A stretch of DNA of 41,609 bases from an uncultured Clostridia bacterium. GTDB taxonomy: Bacteria > Bacillota > Clostridia > TANB77 > CAG-508. The DNA lies in contig CANRPR010000013.1 in the NCBI GenBank assembly GCA_947632535.1, positions 1 through 41,609 of the forward strand, read 5' to 3'. Shown one piece after another: positions 16,057 through 22,985 of the stretch. The notes below the pieces were generated by a model, which made no database searches, was not told the origin of the DNA, and saw only the letters and a list, made by a program, of their open reading frames with translations. Position 1 is the stretch's first letter, and each line of letters opens with the position of its first letter. A program made the position numbers and the translations under genes.

Positions 16057-16479
16057 ATGAGCAAGTTATACAAGCAATATACAGAAAACAAGAAGAATAA
16101 TACAGATAAGATATATCTTTTCAAGAGTGGTATATTTTACTTGGCATTAAATGAAGATGCACAAAAACTGTCTAAAATTTTTGATTTTAAAATTACTAAT
16201 CTAAGTGACAAGTTAACAAAAATTGGATTTCCTGGCGGAAGGTTAGAATATTATACAAAACAATTGGAACAGCAAAACATAGAATATGAAATTATAGATT
16301 CAAACAATAAAGCAGTAGAGAATGTTTCGGAATACTTAAATAATTTGAAAACAAAGGAAATTATGGATGGACTAATGGAATTAGATATGAATAATGTTAC
16401 TTTTAAAGAAGCATTTGATATTTTACTTAGTACAAATAAACAATTAAAGCAGATAGCAAATAAAACAGATAACAACTAA
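16057..16479 (+). CDS. DGR accessory protein, MutS-like (MSL)
   Basis: A 140-residue protein whose segment of about residues 19-80 (KIYLFKSGIFYLALNEDAQ, then SDKLTKIGFPGGRLEYYTKQLE) resembles the N-terminal mismatch-recognition domain I of MutS, where F-x-x-G-x-F-Y-x-x-y-x-x-DA is diagnostic. No clamp or ATPase domains follow; the C-terminus is a short helical tail. MSL-type ORFs are reported accessory genes of some DGRs, and here the gene sits directly before avd and the RT. GGAGGAGG precedes the ATG and TATAAT is at 16021-16026. Its role in DGR mutagenesis is not established; binding to the A-mismatched cDNA:DNA intermediate is an inference. Confidence 0.75.
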   Translation: MSKLYKQYTENKKNNTDKIYLFKSGIFYLALNEDAQKLSKIFDFKITNLSDKLTKIGFPGGRLEYYTKQLEQQNIEYEIIDSNNKAVENVSEYLNNLKTKEIMDGLMELDMNNVTFKEAFDILLSTNKQLKQIANKTDNN

Positions 16480-16513
16480 TCTATTAAGAGAAAGGGGTTT
16501 TATGTAATAAAAC

Positions 16514-16867
16514 ATGGATACAAATAATTTAGTTATTTATCAAAAATATTTAGAATTAATTTATTATAGCAATGATTTGGTAAGAAAATATCCTAAAAGT
16601 GAAAATTTTGCATTAGTTAAAGAAATTAAAAATACATTATACACAGGTCTTAGACATTTAATGTATGCAATAAAAATGTTTAATAAGCAGGATAAACTAA
16701 AATCGTTAAATGAGTTTGATATTAATTTGAATCTTTTAAAATTGCATGTTAGATTGTCGTACAAATACAGATATATATCTAATCAGAATTATGAAACATG
16801 GAGTAAACATATAACAGATATATGCAATTTGTTAGGAGCGTGGATTTCTTCATGTCTAAAAAAATAA
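16514..16867 (+). CDS. avd: DGR accessory variability determinant (Avd, four-helix bundle)
   Basis: A 117-residue, all-helical, basic protein of the bAvd/four-helix-bundle family. Family features are YQKYLELIYYSNDLVRKYPK at the start and LKLHVRLSYKYRYISNQNYE near the middle, ending in GAWISSCLKK. Avd forms a barrel-like pentamer that binds the DGR RT and the template RNA and is needed for mutagenic cDNA synthesis. The gene overlaps the RT start by 16 nt. The well-placed SD (AAAGGGG, about 16491-16497) fits ATG 16501, which is followed at once by TAA; the true start is ATG 16514, so re-initiation is likely. Confidence 0.88.
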   Translation: MDTNNLVIYQKYLELIYYSNDLVRKYPKSENFALVKEIKNTLYTGLRHLMYAIKMFNKQDKLKSLNEFDINLNLLKLHVRLSYKYRYISNQNYETWSKHITDICNLLGAWISSCLKK

Positions 16868-17946
16868 GAAATTGTTTTTATGAAAAATTAACGTTTAAGA
16901 AAATGATGGAGGCTCATTATAGAGCAAGAAAGCATAAAGTTTATAGAGAAGAGGTTATCCAATTTGAACTGAATTTAGAAAATAATATTACTAATTTGGT
17001 AAACAACATAAGGAATAAAAAATATGTAATGGGAAACTATAGAACCTTTGTAATATACGAACCTAAAGAAAGAGTTATAAAATCATTACCATACGTAGAT
17101 AGAATAGTACATCAATGGTATGTAGAAGAATTTATTAAACCGTATATAATACCTAAATTCATTAATACTACATATGCATGTCTTGAAGATAGAGGCACGC
17201 ACAAAGCAACTGAAAAAGTTCAGCAGTATATGAGAATATGTAAAAGAAATTGTGGCGATTTTTGGGTACTAAAGTGTGACATTAGGAAGTTTTTTTATTC
17301 AATAGATCCAGTTATACTATATGAAATAATGCAAAAATATATACAAGATAAGGCTTTAATGTCATTTACTAAACTATTAATTTTTGGTAAAAATCATACT
17401 ACAGGGGAAGTAGGAATTCCAATAGGAAATTATACAAGTCAGTTTTTTGCTAATATATACTTAAATGAGCTTGATCAATATGTTAAGCGAGAATTGAAAA
17501 TAAAATATTATGTAAGATACATGGATGATTTTGTCTTACTATTAAAAACAAAACAGGAAGCTATAGAAATTAAGAAAAAAATTAATGAATTTATTCAAAC
17601 AAAATTACATTTATCTTTAAATGACAAATCTAGATATTATCCACAAAAGATGGGAGTGAATTTTTGTGGGTATAGAATTTTTACTACACATAGATTGTTA
17701 AGAACGAATAGCAAAAAGAAAATTAAAAGTAATGTAAAGAAGTGGAATAAATTATATTTGAAAGGTAAGTTAGACTTGGAAAAAACTATGCAAAGTATAA
17801 ATTCGTGGCTTGGACATTCTAGCCATTGCAATTCATATAAATTAACTAAAAAAGTGTTAAATTCATGTGAATTTTTAATGGGACCAAAAATAGAAAGGCA
17901 GATGGAACAAAACTTGATAAATGACTTTTTGACTCAATCTCAATAG
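16852..17946 (+). CDS. Reverse transcriptase of a diversity-generating retroelement
   Basis: A 364-residue RT with no maturase or endonuclease domain. Palm motifs: KCDIRKFFYSID (D143), IGNYTSQ (191-197) and YVRYMDDFVLL (D225 and D226 in YMDD), then VNFCGYRIF. The IGxxxSQ version of motif 4 separates DGR RTs from group II intron RTs (QGxxxSP) and retrons. A DGR RT copies a template RNA while misincorporating at adenines, and the cDNA replaces a variable region. ATG 16852 is chosen because MSKKIRN...YEKL fits the DGR RT N-terminus; it overlaps avd by 16 nt. An in-frame ATG at 16822 would overlap more. No template repeat is seen beside it. Confidence 0.93.
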   Translation: MSKKIRNCFYEKLTFKKMMEAHYRARKHKVYREEVIQFELNLENNITNLVNNIRNKKYVMGNYRTFVIYEPKERVIKSLPYVDRIVHQWYVEEFIKPYIIPKFINTTYACLEDRGTHKATEKVQQYMRICKRNCGDFWVLKCDIRKFFYSIDPVILYEIMQKYIQDKALMSFTKLLIFGKNHTTGEVGIPIGNYTSQFFANIYLNELDQYVKRELKIKYYVRYMDDFVLLLKTKQEAIEIKKKINEFIQTKLHLSLNDKSRYYPQKMGVNFCGYRIFTTHRLLRTNSKKKIKSNVKKWNKLYLKGKLDLEKTMQSINSWLGHSSHCNSYKLTKKVLNSCEFLMGPKIERQMEQNLINDFLTQSQ

Positions 17947-17985
17947 AAAATTATTATAAAAAATGTAGATTAATGCATAAAAATG

Positions 17986-17994
17986 TGATAAAAT
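17986..17994 (+). promoter_or_regulatory. Extended -10 element before rsmA
   Basis: TGA plus TAAAAT (17989-17994), 35 nt upstream of the rsmA start. A weak -35 only. Confidence 0.35.
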
Positions 17995-18029
17995 GTTATA
18001 AGCATTTATAGAATGAGGTATAATTGAAA

Positions 18030-18891
18030 ATGAAAAATTTATATGAAGAAACAATGTATATTATGAAAAAATACGGAATTTCTGCTAATAAAAAATTAGG
18101 TCAAAATTTTCTGGTTGACGAAAATATTGTTCACACTATTATAGAAAAATCTGAAATTACTAAAGAAGATTTGGTAATTGAGATAGGACCTGGACTTGGA
18201 ACCTTAACATCTCGGACTAATAGAAAAAGCTGGGAAAGTAGTAGCAATAGAATTAGACGAAAGAATGATGCGCATTTTACGAGATAGATTTCTTACTAGT
18301 GGCAATTTTGAAGTTATCAATCAAGATGTATTAAAAATGGATTTAAACAAAGTAATATGTGAAAATAAGAAAGAAATTATAAAAAAAGCTAAGATAGTTG
18401 CAAACTTGCCATATTATATAACTACACCAATTATAATGAAGTTGTTAGAAGAAAAATTGGATATAGATACAATAACAGTTATGATTCAGAAAGAAGTGGC
18501 AGACAGGTTAACAGCTATACCAGGGACGAAGAACACTGGAGCGATTACCTATGCAATAAATTATTATTCTATAGCAAGTAATGTATTAACAGTGCCAAAT
18601 ACTTCGTTTATACCAAAGCCAGAAGTGGAATCAGAAGTTATAAAGTTAGAAATAAGAAAAAAGCCACCTGTTGAAGTTGAAAATGAAGAGCAGTTTTTTA
18701 GAATAATTAAATTAGCATTTATGCAGAGGAGAAAAACTTTAGTAAATGCATTATCGAATTCAGAGTTTTTTGAAAGCAAATCGCAAATAGAAGATTTATT
18801 AAAAAGCCTAAACATAGATAGTAAAGCTAGGGGAGAGACTTTGACAATAGATCAATATGCAAATATATCAAATAAGGTGAAAAAATGTTGA
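18030..18891 (+). pseudogene. rsmA: 16S rRNA dimethyladenosine transferase RsmA (KsgA), apparent +1 frameshift
   Basis: RsmA dimethylates two adjacent adenines near the 3' end of 16S rRNA during 30S assembly, using SAM. The first frame gives [15 protein letters not shown] and the SAM-binding [10 protein letters not shown], then goes out of frame and stops at 18287. The second frame picks up [18 protein letters not shown] and continues through the catalytic VANLPYYITTP, FIPKPEVES and AFMQRRKTL motifs to 18891. The frames join if one base is dropped around 18208-18216 (in TCTCGGACTAATAG). The rest is intact, so a sequencing or assembly indel is as likely as a real mutation. GAGG at 18015 could serve TTG 18024 or ATG 18030. 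Confidence 0.85.
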
Positions 18892-18911
18892 AAAAAATAA
18901 AAATATATACT

Positions 18912-18945
18912 AAAATATAACTGTATTTTTGCAGTTATATTTTTT
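18912..18945 (+). terminator. Terminator after rsmA
   Basis: AAAATATAACTG (18912-18923) pairs perfectly with CAGTTATATTTT (18932-18943) and ends in T residues. Confidence 0.75.
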
Positions 18946-18968
18946 AATGAAAAGAAATGGAGAACAAT

Positions 18969-19454
18969 ATGCGTATTTTAGGAATAGATCCTGGTTTTGC
19001 AATTACAGGATATAGTATAATAGATTATATAGGCAATAAATTTCAACTTATTGATAGTGGAGCAGTTACAACGAAAGCGGGAGAAGCATTTCCAGAACGA
19101 TTATCAAAATTATATACAGATATAAATATAATAATAGATCAATATAAGCCAGATGCAATATCTGTGGAAGAATTATTTTTTAACAATAATGTTAAAACGG
19201 CAATAAATGTTGCACAAGCTAGGGGAATTATATTGGTTGCAGGATGTCAAAAGCAAATACCAACCTATGAATACACACCTTTACAAGTAAAACAAGCTGT
19301 AGTTGGTTATGGAAGAGCAGATAAAATGCAGGTTCAAAAAATGGTTAAAACAATATTAAAAGTTGACAAGTTACCTAAACTAGATGATATAACAGATAGT
19401 ATGGCAATAGCAATTTGTCACGCACATTCTGCAAAATTTGCGCAAAAATTGTAG
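18969..19454 (+). CDS. ruvC: Holliday junction endonuclease RuvC
   Basis: RuvC resolves Holliday junctions during recombinational repair, as a Mg-dependent dimer working with RuvAB. The 161-residue protein begins MRILGIDPGFAITGY, with catalytic D7, and carries VEELFFNNNVKTA (second acid) and the C-terminal DDITDSMAIAICHAH with the remaining acids. ATG 18969 is chosen since GGAG is 6 nt upstream and family members start MRILGIDPG; ATG 18957 would add four residues. ruvA and ruvB are not downstream; instead a HAD phosphatase follows 23 nt later. Confidence 0.95.
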   Translation: MRILGIDPGFAITGYSIIDYIGNKFQLIDSGAVTTKAGEAFPERLSKLYTDINIIIDQYKPDAISVEELFFNNNVKTAINVAQARGIILVAGCQKQIPTYEYTPLQVKQAVVGYGRADKMQVQKMVKTILKVDKLPKLDDITDSMAIAICHAHSAKFAQKL

Positions 19455-19477
19455 AATAATAGAAGAAGGAGAGAAAC

Positions 19478-20371
19478 ATGCAAGGTGAAAATGAAAATAA
19501 TCTAAAACTAGTAGCAATTGATTTGGATGGAACATTGTTAAATTCTTATGGAGAAGTAACAGAAGAAAACAGACGAGCGATTGCAATGGCGAATGAAAAA
19601 AATGTAAAAGTTATTCTTGCGTCAGGAAGAATGCCTACATCTGTTAAGAATTTTGCAACAGAGCTACATACAACACCATACATTATATGTGGTAATGGGG
19701 CTTTAATTTATGATATTATTAATGAAAAAAATATATATGAAGCATTTTTAACAAGAGAAAAGGTATTAGAAATTATTAAATTATGCGAGGACAATAGTAT
19801 ATATTATAATGTATATACAGAAAAAGAAATCTTGGCTAAAAGCATAAACTACAATATTTTGTATTATAACAGTGAGAATAGTAATAAACCGAAAGAAAAG
19901 AGAACAAACATAAATATTATAGAAAATTTATATCAATATATAGAAGATACCCCTGATTTAAATATTTTAAAAATAACTATATGTGATAATGATAAAATAA
20001 TTTTTTCGGGAATTGTAAGAAAGTTGAAAGAATTGAATGACATTGATGTATTAGAAGTTGAACATATGTCGAGGAAGATTATTAAATCCGGAACACAAGA
20101 AGTTCCACTAGAATACTTTTATACTGAAATATCAAGTGTAAATGCGAATAAATGGAAAGCAATAGAGTTTTTAATGAGTGTGTTTAATATATCGAAAAAT
20201 GAAGTTATGGCTATAGGTGATAATGCTAATGATAAAGAAATGGTTGAAAATGCGAAAATAGGAGTGGCTATGGGCAATTCTATGCTACAAGCAAATGAAA
20301 TAGGAGATGTTTTCGTGAAAGATAATAACTCAAGCGGGGTAGCGGAAGCCTTGTGCAAGTATATAAAATAG
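19478..20371 (+). CDS. Cof-type HAD-IIB family phosphatase
   Basis: A 297-residue cytoplasmic HAD hydrolase of the Cof/YidA group, which dephosphorylates sugar phosphates, phosphorylated cofactors or similar small molecules. Motif I is VAIDLDGTLL (nucleophile D15, acid D17). Motif II is in VILASGR. Motif IV is GDNANDKEMV near residue 245, followed by GVAMGNS. The large C2B cap lies in between. AGAAGGAGAG precedes the ATG, and the 23-nt gap suggests co-transcription with ruvC. The substrate cannot be predicted. Confidence 0.92.
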   Translation: MQGENENNLKLVAIDLDGTLLNSYGEVTEENRRAIAMANEKNVKVILASGRMPTSVKNFATELHTTPYIICGNGALIYDIINEKNIYEAFLTREKVLEIIKLCEDNSIYYNVYTEKEILAKSINYNILYYNSENSNKPKEKRTNINIIENLYQYIEDTPDLNILKITICDNDKIIFSGIVRKLKELNDIDVLEVEHMSRKIIKSGTQEVPLEYFYTEISSVNANKWKAIEFLMSVFNISKNEVMAIGDNANDKEMVENAKIGVAMGNSMLQANEIGDVFVKDNNSSGVAEALCKYIK

Positions 20372-20428
20372 CATTATTACAGAAATGTTACACGAAGATT
20401 ATATTTAGATTACAACTATCAAAATATG

Positions 20429-20457
20429 TTGTTTTTCACTAATAAATGTTGTAAAAT
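20429..20457 (+). promoter_or_regulatory. Candidate promoter of the Tad-like operon
   Basis: TTGTTT (20429-20434), a 17-nt spacer and TAAAAT (20452-20457), 47 nt before the first gene of the locus. Confidence 0.5.
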
Positions 20458-20504
20458 TATATTAATATTGATATTTTGAATAATTATTTAGAGGAGGAAT
20501 AAAA

Positions 20505-21401
20505 ATGGCAACAAATCCGATGCAAAAAAAAGCAAGAACATCATTCTTATTAGGAGTTTTAGTAACTTTGATTGTGGCTGCGGCAATAATAGCTTTACTA
20601 TTTGTGCAATTAAATAAATTACAGGAGGAGAAGAACATATTAGAAGCTTCTAAAAAAAGTGTAGCAATAGTAAGCAGTGATATAAAATCAGGAGAAACAG
20701 TTTTAGATAAAATAACAACTAAAACAATAACAGGTGACGCAATTCCAGCAAATGCAATTTCTATTGGAGATTTGACAGAAAATACAATTGCAAAAATAGA
20801 CTTAACAGCAGGAACAGTATTAACTGGCTCAGCTGTAATAGAACCTGAAGATGTATTAACAGCTGATGTTAGAGAACAACAATATAATATGATAATACTA
20901 CCAGAACAATTAGCAGAACAGGATTATATAGATGTGAGGTTACAATTACCATCTGGACAAGACTACATAGTTGTATCTAAAAAATGCATAAAAAGACAAG
21001 AGACTGAAACAATATGGATAAACATGACAGAAGATGAAATATTAACAATGTCTAATGCAATAGTGGAAGCATATAAAATATCAGGCTCTAAATTATATGC
21101 AACAAAGTATGTCGAACCAGGAAGTCAAGAAAAAGCATCAGAAACTTATCCTGTAAGTAGAGAGATATTAGAGTTAATTAACAATGATCCTAACGTTGTT
21201 GAAGAAGCAAAACAAGGTTTATGGAGAAGATATAATGATGCTCAAGTAAATCAAAGAAATAATGTAATTAATCAATCATTAAATAGAATTGAAGAGGATG
21301 AAAGACAGGCTAATTTGGAAACTAATTTAACAGACGAAATTACAAAGACAAAAGAAACTAGAAAACAATATATAGACGAAATGTCGGGAATTACAGAATA
21401 A
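20505..21401 (+). CDS. CpaB-like SAF-domain protein of the Tad-like locus
   Basis: A 298-residue protein with one N-terminal membrane helix (about residues 13-36), followed by a SAF-like domain (about 48-115; VAIVSSDIKSGETVLDKI, then DAIPANAIS and AGTVLTGSAV), the arrangement of CpaB/RcpC proteins. In diderms CpaB assists the outer-membrane secretin of Tad pili. Here the cell is probably monoderm, so it would act at the membrane-wall face. The C-terminus is a charged helical tail (about 235-298) that usual CpaB proteins lack. GGAGG precedes the ATG. It is the first gene of a run of twelve same-strand genes. Confidence 0.75.
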   Translation: MATNPMQKKARTSFLLGVLVTLIVAAAIIALLFVQLNKLQEEKNILEASKKSVAIVSSDIKSGETVLDKITTKTITGDAIPANAISIGDLTENTIAKIDLTAGTVLTGSAVIEPEDVLTADVREQQYNMIILPEQLAEQDYIDVRLQLPSGQDYIVVSKKCIKRQETETIWINMTEDEILTMSNAIVEAYKISGSKLYATKYVEPGSQEKASETYPVSREILELINNDPNVVEEAKQGLWRRYNDAQVNQRNNVINQSLNRIEEDERQANLETNLTDEITKTKETRKQYIDEMSGITE

Positions 21402-21417
21402 AAAAGGAGAATAAAGT

Positions 21418-22119
21418 ATGGTTTTAGTGGGATTTATAGGTGCGTATGATAAAATTGAATTCATGTTATACTTAGCTAAAATAATGGCAGTGTTGGAAAA
21501 AAAGGTTTTAGTAATAGATGCTACAACAAAACAAAAGTCAAGATATATAGTACCTGTTATAAATCCTACTAAATCGTATATAACAGAATTTGAAAAGATT
21601 GATGTAGCGGTAGGATTTGAAAACTATGAAGATATAAAAGGATACATAGGAATTTCAGAAAAAGAAGATTTTTCGTATGATGTTGTCTTAGTTGATGCGG
21701 ATTCTACAGAAGGAATAGAAAATTTTGGATTAAAAAATAGTTATCATAATTATTTTGTTACTTCTTTTGATATATATTCTTTAAAAAAAGGCTTGGAGAT
21801 TATGAACGATTTACAAGAACCATTACAGCTAACTAAAATATTATTTTCAAGGGATGTTTTAAAATCTGAAAATGACTATTTAAACTTTTTATCGATAGAT
21901 GCTAAAGTGTTGTGGGATGAAAAAAATATTATTTACTTCCCATTGGACAGTCAGGATCAAAATATAATAATTGAGAATCAAAGAAATTCTAGACTTAAAA
22001 TAAAGAGATTAACGCAGTTATATAAAAGTAGTTTATATTTCTTGGTGGAACAAATTATGGCAAATGAGCCAAAGGATAAGATAAAACGTGCATTTAAAAT
22101 TTGTGAAAAAGAGGTGTGA
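21418..22119 (+). CDS. MinD/CpaE-like protein without a functional-looking P-loop (first copy)
   Basis: A 233-residue soluble protein. The N-terminus MVLVGFIGAYDKIEFMLYLA followed by LEKKVLVID has the strand-loop-helix-strand plan of ParA/MinD/CpaE ATPases. The Walker A loop (GKGGVGKT type) is replaced by GAYDKIEF, so nucleotide binding is doubtful. YDVVLVDADSTEG would be the Walker B region. It lies 16 nt after the CpaB-like gene and 3 nt before a second relative. CpaE-type proteins place the Tad machine at the cell pole. This one may be a structural partner of the next protein. Confidence 0.55.
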   Translation: MVLVGFIGAYDKIEFMLYLAKIMAVLEKKVLVIDATTKQKSRYIVPVINPTKSYITEFEKIDVAVGFENYEDIKGYIGISEKEDFSYDVVLVDADSTEGIENFGLKNSYHNYFVTSFDIYSLKKGLEIMNDLQEPLQLTKILFSRDVLKSENDYLNFLSIDAKVLWDEKNIIYFPLDSQDQNIIIENQRNSRLKIKRLTQLYKSSLYFLVEQIMANEPKDKIKRAFKICEKEV

Positions 22120-22122
22120 TGT

Positions 22123-22965
22123 ATGGCAATTATAGCATTTTGGAGTAATTCATTAAAACCTACAGGACAAACAATGTCAGCAGTGGCAATGGCTACATAT
22201 ATGGGGATAGAACATAATTATAAAGTTTTATTTCTAACAACTGTAAAAGATGATAATTCTTTAGAATTATGTTTTGGGCAAAATAAAAACGTAGCCTCTG
22301 TATTTAAAAAAGAAAAGAATGCAGTTACTTTGGATTCAGGAATAGAAGGACTTGCACAAATAGCTTCAAGCAGTAGATTAACACCAGATATGATAACAAA
22401 TTATACGAAAATAGTATTTAAGGATAGACTAGAAGTAATATATGGATATAAATCAAGACATACTGAAGAAGATCAGGTAATAACTAACAAAATAAATAAT
22501 GAACTTAAAAAGATATTACTTAATGCAACACAATATTATGATATGATTTTTATTGACCTAGAAAAAGGAACAGATTCAGAAATGACAAAGGAAATCTTGA
22601 AAATAGCAGATGTGGTAGTTGTAAATGTTGAGCAAAAATTAAATATGATTAACGATTTTATTGAACTAAATACAAACAATAAAGATATGACTAAAAAAAC
22701 AATACTAAATATAGGTAGATATGATAGATTTTCTAAATATAATATTAAGAATATATCAAGGTATACTGGAATGAAGAAAAATATATCTACAGTGCCATAT
22801 AATACACAATATTTTGAGGCAGCAGGAGAAGAAACGGTTGCGGATTTCTTTTTAAGAGTAAGAAGTTCTGACCAATTTGAAACAAACGGAATCTTTTGCA
22901 CACATATAAAAGATGATTTACAAAAAATAATATATAAAATACAAGAATTACAGTTAAAAGCATAA
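22123..22965 (+). CDS. CpaE/MinD-like protein with divergent Walker A (second copy)
   Basis: A 280-residue protein. MAIIAFWSNSLKPTGQTMSA is the position of the deviant Walker A of CpaE/MinD proteins, with KPTGQT where KGGVGKT/S is expected. YDMIFIDLEKGT matches the Walker B region, and ADVVVVNVEQ the following strand. No membrane segment. Its GAGGTG ribosome site overlaps the stop of the first copy, so the two are coupled. The CpaF-type ATPase follows after 20 nt. A localisation or assembly factor for the Tad-like machine is the best guess; ATPase activity is uncertain. Confidence 0.65.
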   Translation: MAIIAFWSNSLKPTGQTMSAVAMATYMGIEHNYKVLFLTTVKDDNSLELCFGQNKNVASVFKKEKNAVTLDSGIEGLAQIASSSRLTPDMITNYTKIVFKDRLEVIYGYKSRHTEEDQVITNKINNELKKILLNATQYYDMIFIDLEKGTDSEMTKEILKIADVVVVNVEQKLNMINDFIELNTNNKDMTKKTILNIGRYDRFSKYNIKNISRYTGMKKNISTVPYNTQYFEAAGEETVADFFLRVRSSDQFETNGIFCTHIKDDLQKIIYKIQELQLKA

Positions 22966-22985
22966 CAAAGGAGGGAGACATATCA

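Noticed and set aside
16852-17946. Group II intron or retron reverse transcriptase
   Set aside because: There is no maturase or endonuclease domain and no intron RNA domains V/VI nearby. The motif is IGNYTSQ, not QGxxxSP, no retron msr-msd is seen, and Avd is adjacent.
18200-18290. Programmed ribosomal frameshift in rsmA
   Set aside because: No slippery heptamer, downstream pseudoknot or internal SD is evident at the junction, and RsmA is not known to use frameshifting. A mutation or sequencing error is simpler.
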